This document shows positions 52,111-63,800 of a DNA stretch of 64,000 bases, piece by piece. This DNA comes from Lingula anatina (taxonomy: Eukaryota > Brachiopoda > Lingulata > Lingulida > Lingulidae): positions 402,438-466,437 of the forward strand of contig NW_019773559.1 of the NCBI RefSeq assembly GCF_001039355.2, in the 5' to 3' direction. Every line of letters starts with the position of its first letter. Position 1 is the stretch's first letter. Under the pieces are notes generated by a model. It did not search any database. It had not been told where the DNA came from and saw only the letters and a program-made list of their open reading frames with translations. The position numbers and the translations under genes were made by a program.

Positions 52111-53622
52111 GGGTAGACAATAGCCCTTGCCCACNGGCTTTAGTAATTTTCTAACTGTCATGATATAAGTAGGAAGAAATAGTTTTCAGTAAGAACAAAG
52201 TTACCCTAACCTTAGAATTTGCACAATTATTTTATGTGATAGATATAAAGATATTTTAATTTTTTATTAGAAGAATACATATTTTCAAAGTCTTACTAAA
52301 TGTTACCATTATTAAGACATCCATTCATAAGCTTTTCTGTTAGGAAATATCATCGCACCTGACGTCAACCCAATTTGGTTAACTTGGACGTAAGAGGTAT
52401 GAAGTAATTTTTTAAGTTGCATATTCTGAGCTCAGTTATACTATATAGTTCTATTCGATTTTAACGCAGTAAGATCTTATTTCTGTATCCAGTTTACTTA
52501 TATAAAATAGCTCCAGGGACGCCGTTTATGTTCCCGAAATGTGATAAATGTAGATAAGGCTCCACGTTTTGGTAGAAAAGAGATCGATATATCTAATATG
52601 TTTTGGTGTATTCTTAAACAAGACACAGATGTAAATTCCACTTACATTTAGCTTATTGTCTTCTCTGTTTCTTGTCTTGTGTTTCTTAAACCGACACTAA
52701 CTGGGAGGTAATTATGTTACGCACAGTAAGTCTTTTTCTAAATCTATTCGCGCGGGCAAAAAATATATGTACAAAATCCTTAGTATTTACGATGGCGCAT
52801 GTAATTGAACTAATTAATATCGATATTGCACTTTATAATTTTACAAAAAAAGTCTAGCCTTACTAAAAGTATACCCATTTGTTCATTTGAATAAGAAAGA
52901 AGCCAAAAATACATGGTTTAACTGTTATAATGAAGACGTTCAAGTCCCATTCGTGGACAATTATGATTCACTTTCCCTTCGATTTCGGTGCTAAGAAGCA
53001 TAGTTGCAGATCTGATCAAATTTACTGGTCTAATCCCTGAGGGATATTGGATTGAGATGGAATAACAAATCGAATCTCAGTTAAAAGTTACCCTGCTTTA
53101 AAAACGTCGCTTCTTGTTGTTTGAATGCACTAATGTAATTTTCCCCGAAGTGCTTTTTTTGTCTCTGTTTCGAAGTCTAGCTCGGACATCGTATGGGAAC
53201 AACTGTCGTGGATTGTGCTTGTCGATACTTATTGCTTTACTATATTTTCTTCTACATCTGAAAATGATCTTTACGATGATAAATGAGGGGCCTAATTGGG
53301 TTTTGCTGCATTAGTCTTTATGCAATATTCAAAATTGTAGAATTGATTCCAAGTTTGATGTGCGTTATTCAAAATGCTACGTTCCTATGATTCAGACAAG
53401 GGCGTTTGGGATTACTTTTAATTGAACTGTATAAAACTGATTAATGATGCGTATGAATTTCTTCAGTCGGTCTTTCGTAAATAGAACAGTGCTTCAAGAG
53501 GCAGAACTTGATGTTGACTTGATACCCTTAGGACCTCTCTTCAAAGCAAACATCAAATTATCATGTCCCAAATGGATCCGATGAAAAAGGGATTGCTGCA
53601 AAAGTCACATTTCATGGCCAAT

Positions 53623-53624
<2 letters not shown>

Positions 53625-53690
<66 letters not shown>
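53625..53690 (+). repeat. Compound (CT)n(CA)n microsatellite
   Basis: A (CT)n run of about 32 bases switches through CCCT to a (CA)n run of about 32 bases. Confidence 0.95.
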
Positions 53691-53691
<1 letters not shown>

Positions 53692-54137
53692 TTGTGCCTG
53701 GTTCTCGCTTTGCTAACTATGAGTAAAAAATAATTTTCTATAGAACTTACAGTTAAAGAAAATATAAAAGCGCCAAGACGCTTTTTTTTCACTGTAAAAA
53801 ATCCATCAATCACTACTTATTCTTTCTTTCAAAACACAAAATTGAAATTGTTGAAATAGTAATTTTAATACAATTATCAATTTAAAAAAAATGGATTGAA
53901 CTTTACATATGTTGATCCACTCGCATATACATAAGATAAAACAATGGATATAAAGCGCAGCACGCAAATACTTATGTTTGACGAATAAAATATGTTTAAG
54001 AAGGATCCATTTTCACATGACTAACCAAACAATGTAACAGTGCACAAGATTATAAGCATGAACACATGCAAAGTACCCATAAAGTTGTTTTTAGTCAGTG
54101 AATGGTTGCAAGGCATTACGCTTTGCGTCCCAGACCA

Positions 54138-55131
54138 TCACGTTTCATCTGTGTTTTCCGTATGCTCATGTTCATTGTCGTTGTCATCATCGTCGTCGTC
54201 ATCATCAACGTCGTCTGTTACTTTCCCTGCCATTACCCTTAAACAATACAAATAATATGGATATAAAAGTATTTAAATTGATAAATTTTACTTTTGATAA
54301 AATTGATTTGACGAATTATAATGAAATTACATTATCCATTAATGCAACCTTAATATAAAGGGGCACGTGTAGGGTACCTGTATGTGCTAAAAATTAATTA
54401 CATTAATCCTGAGACCAAACGACTATGTCTTTCTTAAACTAATCGTTTTCCAAACATACATACTGTGTCAAAAACTTGACGCAGTCGGCGTTTCCGTTCA
54501 CTTCCGCTATCGTGAGCGGAGTTTCGCCACTAGCGTTCTTTTTCCACACAGAAACTCCGGCCATGTGAAGAGCCCGGAGGGCGTGCACTTTCCCAGACTC
54601 GGCTGCACAGTGGGCTGGGGTCCAACGCCCAGCCATACGGGCAGTCCCCTTAGCTTTGTGTTCCAGCAAAAGGCGTATTATATCTGCGGAGCCTGAATTA
54701 ATTACAGATTCTAAAACTAAGGCATGTTTGTACTATTGTCTAACGCGTTTCTTTAGCACGTTTCTGAGAATCTGTCATAAGAATGGTACATTTTCTTCTG
54801 GAATTTTTTGCACTAAATCAAAGCAAATCACACATTTTCTTGAATTGACCACATTCTTTCTTTTTTCAATTCTCCATATTTTGTTAATTAGTAAGCTTTC
54901 ATCTTTTACACAATAAAACACAACGATTTTAAGAGTAGGCCTAAGCCAAAATTTACTCTATTATTTGAGGACAGTCACATCATTACCTTTTGAGCATGCC
55001 CAGTGAAGGGGAGTTTTGAATTTCCACTCAACGTCCTTAAGATTAACATCAACCTTGCCACTGTTTAGCAATTCTTCCACAGCATCATAGTCTCCAGCAG
55101 CGACTGCTTCGTGAAGCTCTAGACCAGCCAT
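54138..55131 (-). CDS. ANKRD66: Ankyrin-repeat protein, ANKRD66-like
   Basis: Small ankyrin protein matching vertebrate ANKRD66. Exon 1 (55131-54987) encodes an N-terminal LHEAVAAGDYDAVEELL followed by DVNLKDVEWKFKTPLHWA. Exon 2 starts at 54692 after TAATTCAG and gives SADIIRLLLEHKAKG, then AGRWTPAHCAAESGKVHALRAL, then SGETPLTIAEVNGNADCVKFL, about three and a half repeats. Two ends are possible. Reading through exon 2 stops at 54439 (132 aa). Splicing at 54464 (ACA|GTATGT) to an exon starting at 54237 (TTTAAG|GGTAATG) keeps frame and adds an acidic tail with eight Asp in a row, stopping at 54138 (157 aa). I favour the longer form because ANKRD66 proteins extend past the repeats. The biochemical role is not established. 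Confidence 0.8.
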
Positions 55132-57610
55132 CCTTCAAAGCCACGATTTACCAACCTAAAAAATAGGTCTATCAAAACTAAAAAAATTAAGAAGAAAATC
55201 AGCTGTTGCCATCTGTAATCCTCCTATCTACATGTACTAATAAACGAACAGCTGATAGATTTTTAAAATTTTACAATAGTACATGTATATACCAAATATA
55301 GTAAGTAAAGCTTTGCAATAAGTTCTTGTGTCAAGAAATTACACATTTTACCTGTGCAAATAACTGACTTAACAGAGCAGTGTGCAAAATAAAAGATCGC
55401 GCATATCATTTAAGTTGGGATTTAGGATTTCAGGATGTTGTTAAACATCAAAATCTTTTGATGAAAAAATGGCTAAATAATTTATCTTTGATGTAAACAT
55501 GAAGCGTATCTAATATTTAAATCAGGCAAATGTCCACAGCCTCATAGTTGGCCTATGATTGTAGCTGGTGTGACAATGAACACGTTCACTAACACTGCTG
55601 TCTCAAGTATAAACATATCACCAAAAGGAGCTGAGACTGAGTTTTCACCCAGGCCACTGCAGCACAGTGGAATGCTGTCTTACAGTAGACAGAGTGATAG
55701 TATATACTATGCATATTATATCAGGAAAAAACGCAATGAATGAATGGCTATATAGTTACATTATTCCTACTGGTAGGCTATGCGCCCCTTGCACTAAGTA
55801 CTGAGTGGTCAAGTAGCAGTAATACTAGCTACTACTAGTAATACTGTAATTGAGTCTCTTGTGCTCTTATTATTATCTACTAGTTATAATTTGTCATCGA
55901 TAACCCAGTACTGCACATAAACTAACCGTGAAAACTTACAATAAAGATTACTAGGTGACTTAATATAACGATCTACCAATAGGGTAGGCCCCTACAACTT
56001 TGACATGTAAGACCAATAGGCCTATTCTGAGCACCTAGGGGCCAAACAGTTTTAATTGTGGTACCCTGTACAAACCTCGTCTTCTAAATCTCTGCGATTG
56101 CAGACATTTCACGGTTCTTTGATTTCCTGAAGCAGGATTATCTTACTGACAATTCGACCTCAGACCTTGCAAGCGAATTCCACAACTATCACTGACTTAG
56201 TATAATGATCTATAATGGCTACGCAGTTGCTTAGTACTTGTAAACAATGACTGACCTACTTCCAACCGGCTGTGTTAGTTGAGGGTTGAGACCAATACAT
56301 GTATATTTAATTATCAAGCAAGTCTTTGGGTTATGCTCCCTTAATACCTTTTAAATGACAGATATGTATCCTATCCGACATGTTCAAACTATAAATATAC
56401 ATGTAATTTATTTTGAAAACAAATGGATTTTGTCTACTCACGAATCATTGCTCGATTAATCCCTGTAATTGGATTCAATGCTTGAATAAAAATAAACATT
56501 AAATATACTAAAATAACATTGTAATTGAATAATAAATGTTACCCGAAGACCGCCACGTCTTCCTGTACATTGCAGGATGAAAAAAATCAAACGTCTTCCT
56601 TTTTTTTAGGTTATAGGTCTACATATCGTACGTACCCTTTTTCCTAAAATATCGATATTCTCTATTATTCCAATTGTGGTGTTGTACAGTATAGGCTTAT
56701 AGGTTCATTTGAAAAATGAAGTTAAAGATATATTTGCGAATTCCATTTTTTTCTAAAACACTAGTGACAGGAAGTGATAAATCAAGCTTTTTGTGAACAA
56801 CATGTAAACATTTCATGCTAATATTGACAGTTTTTGTATTCAGTAAGAAAGTTTCAGTATTGAAATATTTTAAAATATATACTGTAGATTCTAGAATGTG
56901 GCTACCGACAGTAACAAAGGTTTAAATTTTTAAAGCTTTTTTGTGCAAGAACAGGTAAATTTAGTAATTAATTTTTTCGGTGATTAAAGTTGCTAATTGG
57001 TGTACATGTACTACATTTGTAGTAAATAAAATTCCACTTGGACTTGCAATTCTTCCGCACGATTACTTTTAATAAAATAAACATACAATGTTAAATGGAT
57101 CTATATAATGAGAACCAGTTTGTAAAGAATTTCTCGGAAGATAGGCCTACATGTAGGCCTAGCTTTGATTCAATTTACCTCATAAATGTTTATTGATTTA
57201 GGAAATGATTTCACATTTTCCTAGAAACGTTATAATCTGCATAAAACTCTTATTCTTAGAAAAAGAAGATCTTGAGAAATTTCTTTCTTTGTTTGATTTT
57301 GATTTATTGATTTTGATTTATTTAGGCAAAAAATTTTATGTTGAGATCTAACGATTCTTTTGTTATGTATGTAGGCCCACCTGTAGGTCTATGCTATATA
57401 ATACCTGTATGTCTATTTTTAATTATGGTCAATATTTTTATATTATTAAAATAAGATTCAGTTCCGCTGAATGCACAGGCATAGTTGAAGATTGAAAAAA
57501 AAAAAACTTTTAGATATTTATGGAAACATATGCATTCGCACGGATAGGCCCTACAAGTAAAAAAGTTTTCTGAAGAATGAGAACAATTTGAAATCAAATT
57601 TTAATACGTC
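55132..57610. other. Intergenic region between divergent ANKRD66-like and AHI1
   Basis: No coding exon was recognised. It contains an RFX X-box-like site just upstream of ANKRD66 (55205-55219), three TAGGCCTA words (56017, 57142, 57154) and otherwise AT-rich DNA. Several CATGTA/TACATGTA words occur. Promoter elements for both genes are expected here. Confidence 0.55.
55205..55219. promoter_or_regulatory. X-box-like (RFX) site upstream of ANKRD66-like
   Basis: GTTGCC-ATC-TGTAAT fits the first half of the RFX X-box perfectly and the second half (RGYAAC) at four of six positions. It lies 74 bases upstream of the start codon. RFX factors drive ciliary genes; the assignment is an inference. Confidence 0.25.
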
Positions 57611-57682
57611 GGCTCGTTGGTCTAGGGGTATGATTCTCGCTTAGGGTGCGAGAGGTCCCGGGTTCAACTTCCGGACGAGCCC
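57611..57682 (+). tRNA. tRNA-Pro (AGG)
   Basis: A 72-nt gene with acceptor stem GGCTCGT/ACGAGCC, anticodon AGG at 57643-57645 in loop TTAGGGT, and T-arm CCGGG TTCAACT TCCGG (one G-U pair; the copy at 9197-9268 has CCCGG). TTTT terminator at 57687-57690. It ends 140 bp before the AHI1 start codon, on the same strand. Confidence 0.95.
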
Positions 57683-57822
57683 TTCCTTTTCGATCTCTCT
57701 CTCTTTTTATTTCTGCTTGTAAGCCGTCGAACTCGAACAAAGGCAGAGGCATATGCGCCCTATTTTCGTCTACCAATGAAACGTTTCTCTGCACATTACT
57801 GCGAGACTGCACAACAACAATC

Positions 57823-60800
57823 ATGGCGGAAGATGGTAAGAATTCAAAATAATGAACTTACTTATTTTCGGATTGCAGAAGTTCCCATTGACAGAAAACC
57901 TTGAAGGGCTGTCTAACAGTTGACTGTAAATGTGTAAGATGTTACAAATAAGTCAACCTATGTTAAAGTTGTGATTGTGTGAATAATATAATCCGGTTGT
58001 GAGGTAAACTAAAGCAAAGGTGTGTTTTCTTGAGACTGTCATTTGTCATACAATTGTTTAGCCGGATGAGTCACATTGATGCATAGCAACATTTGGTGTT
58101 ACGTTAATACTGATCTATTTGGTTTTACAGATAATAATAAAATGTCCATTAAACACCCATCTTAAGTTTTTCGCCGTTAATTTGTTGGCAATGCTGGTAG
58201 TTCAAATATGAATATTGGGTCATTATGTCTGAAAAATCTTTATATTGGCCAAACTGAAGAGCAGTAATATTTGTGTTGGTGGCAGTAATTGCTCACTGAT
58301 TGTCTAGACTTGCTCTTTCTGGATAGGGTTTGTTTCTGTTTCTGAGCTGTTACTTTGAGGTTCACACTCTCCTCCCATCCCCATCATAGAAAAACACATG
58401 CACGCCACCATGCACACAGCCATGCACACAGGCACACAAAGACACACACACAAACACACACACATACACACAGAGTTTTAGTTTAACAATGTCACCGCTG
58501 TGTAGTAAGCTTAGAGCGCATCCAGAACAGCAGACTAACAGATCTGCCGATCAAATATGCCAACCCACTAAAAAGCGTGCCACTTAATTCCCGATTGTAC
58601 ACTGAGCAGATTCCCTGCGGGGATTATGTAACAAGCACATTAAGTGGGTTGGCCATATTTGATCTGCAGATCTGTTAGTCCACTGTTATGAATGCAGTCT
58701 TAAAGTGAATGTTTTTTTTTAGGTGTGCCTAAGAAAAGGAAAGCCAAGAAAAAGCCTGTGGTAGAGAATGGACTGGATGAGGCTGATGGGGCAGGTAAGT
58801 GCATTATTGATAAAATACTTTTCAGCAATTCTGCAATGACAAATTAATCAAAATATGTCATAATATCCACAGTTCTTTTATTATTTTGATGCAATTCACA
58901 ATTCAGACATTTGAATAACTTTTTTTCTTCCTTTCATTTGCAGCCCCAACAAATGTCAGGGGGCAGACCAAAGCAAAATTCAACCAGCTTCTACAACAGG
59001 CCATGTCAGAAAACAAAAAGTGAGTAATGGCAGGGGAAAAAAGCCTTAATAGAGACTGATTTGCCAAAAAAAAAAATATCTGTAATAAGTAAAGAGTTAG
59101 TGTAGGTGGGTTATTTCTAATATAAGAATGTGACATGTAGTTCTTTAAATTTAATGTATATATATTTTTTCTAGTGCAAAATCTGGGAAGAAAAAGAAGG
59201 CACAAGAGTCTATGGCGGTAAGTACTGAAATTCTGTTAACCCACTGAAGTTAAGAGCTTTCACATTCTTTTGCACTTCAGTTGAGTTGTGTTTATGTCTG
59301 TGTAGGGTGTGATTTTTCTTAAAAATTTGATTATATTTTCGTGATAATATGTCAGATTAAAGGGATAATAACTCTTCGTATGAGATCTATATTTCACAAT
59401 AAAAACCTTGTGAATAACTCATAGAAATATGATATATTCTGTTTTACCACAAAAACAGCAGTTATAGCTTTTATTCTGATATTTGAACTTGTCTTTAGAC
59501 CACGTGACCTCCATTGATGCCTATACTCTGTTAAAATCTCTTAAGAGATTTTAACAAAAAACTAAACTTTTTAGAAAAAAAACAGGGACTTACTTTGAAT
59601 GTAAAAATGGATTCATTAACCATTGGTAAGTATGGGAAAAATGTTGTTTACTCCAGGAAAATTCATTTTTTGGCCGAAACGAAGAGTTATTATTGCTTTA
59701 AAAAAGTTTTACAGGAGTTTAAGAATAGATGCACTAAATTTATGTTTTTCTTTTTAGCTTAAAACCTTAAAACAGGGTGAAGCATTTAGAAAAGATGGAG
59801 AGGATGAATCCATCTTGGCCAATACATATGATCCAGATGACCATCCAAAAAGCACCAAAAGCAACAAGAGGAGACAGAGAATGATGGAGAGATCAGGTAC
59901 CACTTTGGTGTACACTTGTTTACTCTGTGCCTGGGTAAATGGGGACTTAGTGATATCAAGATTAAAGATCATTGACAATTAAGTATGATAAATTTGTCAA
60001 TTGTCTTTACCTTTGAAAATGGTTCAGTATGCATTATTATTTTTATGGAACATATTGCGTCCCAAGCATATGTTCAGTTTAGAAAGGGGAAATTTTTTTA
60101 TGATGCACTTTTGTTTTAAAGTAATTATTTCAAATACGTCATTTCCGTCCATCTCTTGGGAACGTTTCACTGTCTTAAACTGTCTTTATGTTTGTAATCA
60201 GACAAACACAGCTGTCACTGTATATAAGTTTTTTCAGCTACTGGTATCATAAGTATAAGGCTTCCAGATTGCATCCATGTAGGTCAACTTATAGCTCATA
60301 CTGCAGACCCATTATTCTTATCATATAAGTCACCAACATTGTTACCAACTTGTGTGTAACTATATATACTAGCTGCCCAGGTAGCAAACTCAACTGTAGG
60401 GTAATGCTGTCTTAGCTCACTCCTCAACTTCACACTGTGGCCACAAGTGGAAGCTATGCCATTCTAGCAAACTGCTCCTCTACTATTCAGCTCTCCAGCC
60501 TACACACACCAACTCCCAACTCACAAGCGAAGGTGTCCTAGTATAGTTGACTAGTGAGTAGTACTCTAGTAAAGGCTCTGATTATAAGCAGTTACACTAA
60601 ATGTTGGGAAACACATGACATGTGACATGTGAAAACACATGATTTCTATTGGGCACATATTGTTGCACAGTATTATTGTTTACACAATATTATTTAGGAA
60701 CAGAAAACCCTGCATATGAAGAGGAAACGGAAACACCAAGGAGAATTAAGAACAAAAAGAACAAAAATTCAGAGGATGTTGACAGGTATTGTCAAGAATA

Positions 60801-63800
60801 TGTGCATATTTTTACTTCTTCATGCAGTTTAACTTGCATTTAATTGAAATCACCTTTTATTTAATAACAAGTTAAAGAAGTTTGAGCATCAAAGTCAATC
60901 AGTCACATTATCATGATCAGTCACATTACTCACTTTATTCCAATATCAAAAAAAACTACACCTTATATGGCTCCAGGAATTTTACTAGTATATTTCTTGT
61001 CATAGAACCATGACAATATCAGAATTGGCCCCACCTCCTTCCGCTGGAAAGAAGAAGAAAAAGAAGAGGACTCCCAGGCCATCGGAGGATGAGGATGCAC
61101 AAGAGGTGGGTTCATCTTGTTTGATTTGAATTCATAGTAATATCCGAGTACAATAATATGGACTTATTAGTCAGAAATTTTTTTAAAAAAATTGATATTT
61201 TGATTCTTTTTGTATTTTTCCTTACTGTTAGTTCACCTTTTTCCTGAAAATATTTTTACAAAGATAAAAAAAGTTAAAGAATATTAGAGGAGTCATGTGC
61301 TCAAATGTTTATATTGTGCTTGTATATTGAAGTTAAAAATATATGGTTGCTATGTACTGTGATCTTATGGTTAGGGCTAAGAAAGTATATTATAGTTCAT
61401 TCATTAATATGGTTTTCAAAGTAATATAATTTGTATTATCTATAGGCAGAGGCGGAGATGTTAGAAGAAGCTCCAGATGTAAAGCCAATAACTTCAGAGA
61501 AAAAGGCCAAGAAGACTAAAAAGAAAAAGAAAGGTAAATGCTTTTGCTGTTTAAATGTAGTGTTTACCCAGTACTTGAAGTTTCAATCAACAGTAACCTT
61601 TTTCTCTGTCGTTGGTGAAAAAACAATGATTCATGGCATATATCATAGGTAATTAAAATAGTTATTCTGATTTTTTGAAGATGCTGAGCAAACAGAAGAA
61701 GGAGCAGAAGTCCTCCCTGAGGACACAACAGTCATGGAGCCAGTGCCAGCCAGAAATATAGAAGATGATGGCAGAGTTCTTGGCATAACTGTGCACAGGA
61801 CAGATAAATTAAAGACAGACTTTTTTATTGCTCATCCACTGGTTAGGATACATATTGTAGATGCAGCTACGGGATCACATGTAAAGAAACAACACAGGTA
61901 TTATAGGTTTTAACATTTCATGTTTTATTGGAGCAATTTTAGTAGGAAGAAATAGTACTAGTATTGAAAATAGATAATTTCTTAATTTTCCAATGTCACA
62001 GATTTAATAGTTGACATGGATTTGAAATAATGCTTTTAGATGTTTTCATACTAGCATGCATAGCATCAATCTGCTTTGCCTCTTATATCGGGAAAATGCT
62101 TAGATAAAATGACACTATCTGATTCACTCTGTTTTGTACAGTGGATATTTATATTAGCTTGACTATACAGTGTGCTTGATATATTTCAGAGATCGTGCAG
62201 TAACCTGGTATTATGAAAGAAAGGTAGACGGTTTAGACTACATCCTCCCAGTGCTCACACAGCCATATGACTTCAAGAAACAAAAGTAAGCTGTTTCAAT
62301 GTTTGTTGAATTAAAAAAAAACAAAGTTCTGTGTATAGGATGTAGGTTCTCTTAGGGTATTGTGAACTTTATATGTGTTCAAGTGAACACTGCATAGATA
62401 AAGTTAATCTTGTACAATGGTGCTTTAGGCTTTGAAAACTGTCCGAGTCCTTATGTTGCTCAAATATATTTATAATTTTTTTTTAGATCTACTCTTCCCA
62501 TGTGGGAAGAACTGGTGATCTTCAATGAAAACTACAATTACTTTCTACAGCAGGATCCAAAGGTCATGATATTTTTTGAGGTAAAATCCATATTTTGAAA
62601 TTTGCCAAATTTTCTTTTTCCAAAGTAATCTGTCTTCAGCATTTATCGATTATTTTATATTCTGGTTTGAATCTAGGTTAAATTAACTTTTAGCATTTAA
62701 GGGAAATGCTACCTGTGTATTAATTCATTGAAATATTTCCTTTTTCACCAGATTTTAGATTTTATTAGCATGAATGCTGCCAGGCAAAAATACAACGTAG
62801 CTAAGCAGGAGGGTGGCTGGCATAGGGTTGCATGGGCTTTTCTTAAGGTATGAAGTACATTCTCTTATATAAAATTTAATATAGAATTCATGGCCAAGAG
62901 AGAAACTTCATCCGTATTCATAACACTCTACTGAAGAGAGAAAAAAGAAATGGTGCAAATTGATACCATAAAAATGTTTTGATCCTTGCATAAGAGAACT
63001 AACAACATGTTGTCAATACAACTATGTGATGAGACTTTTGTGAATAATACTGTTCCTTGGAGCATTTATAAAAGTATCCTAGGCTGTGACAATATACATT
63101 TTGTATGTGATCACAGCACATTAATTACATGGCAATTTTTATATGGTGTTTATACTTGTTTCAGGTGCTAGGTTCTAATGGCCATTTTAACACAGACAAA
63201 AAACTAAGATTACAGTTATTTCAACCACCATTCAAGTTTAAAGCAAAACCAGGCGTGGTAGATGTAAGTTGGTTTTGTTTTAAGGCATGCAATGTGCATC
63301 TTACCTTTTATATTAAAAAGATTAATTTTCCCAGAAATTTCAATAATTTCCGCATAATAAACAACTTAGGGAGCATTCCCAGACCCTATTGTACAAACTG
63401 TGGTTCGATCTATCTCCAAGGGGATTCTCGCTAAATTGCAATCAACTTAAATGGCTTAGATGTCTGTCATGCCTACTGAAGCTGCTAGGTGGTAATTAAT
63501 TATCGTTTAGCAGCTTCAGTGAGCATGCCAAACATCTAAGTCGCTTAAGCTGAAAGCAATTTAGTGAGAAACCCCTTGGAGATAGATTGATCCTGTTAGA
63601 TTGATCAGGTATGGGAACCCAGTCTTAAATTACATCCAAAACTGTTGAGAAATGTACAATCTGTAAACTTGTTATTGAGATTCAAATTTTTATTATTAAC
63701 ATTACAAATAAATTCTCCGTGATCTCCATTTATGATAGTGACACAACAAGAAACTAATTTAGCAAGCCAGTAAGTCTACTACCTACCCAAAGCTTTGGGT

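Larger units (their letters stand above)
51847..54137. other. Intergenic region between the bHLH gene and ANKRD66-like (convergent)
   Basis: This should hold the 3' UTRs of both genes. No coding exon was recognised. It contains an (AT)n tract (52060-52110), an ambiguous base N at 52135 and a compound (CT)n(CA)n repeat (53625-53690). Confidence 0.6.

Noticed and set aside
52824-52846. TATTGCACTT, resembling the miR-92 5' end
   Set aside because: The sequence diverges after ten bases and no hairpin is visible.
57646-57822. Upstream in-frame extension of AHI1 exon 1
   Set aside because: It would start inside the tRNA-Pro gene. The ATG at 57823 has a good context and gives the expected short first exon.
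60361-60600. CTAG-rich segment in an AHI1 intron as a possible additional transposon
   Set aside because: Some repeated CTAGTA words occur here and near 55800, but I could not find matching terminal repeats or target duplications.
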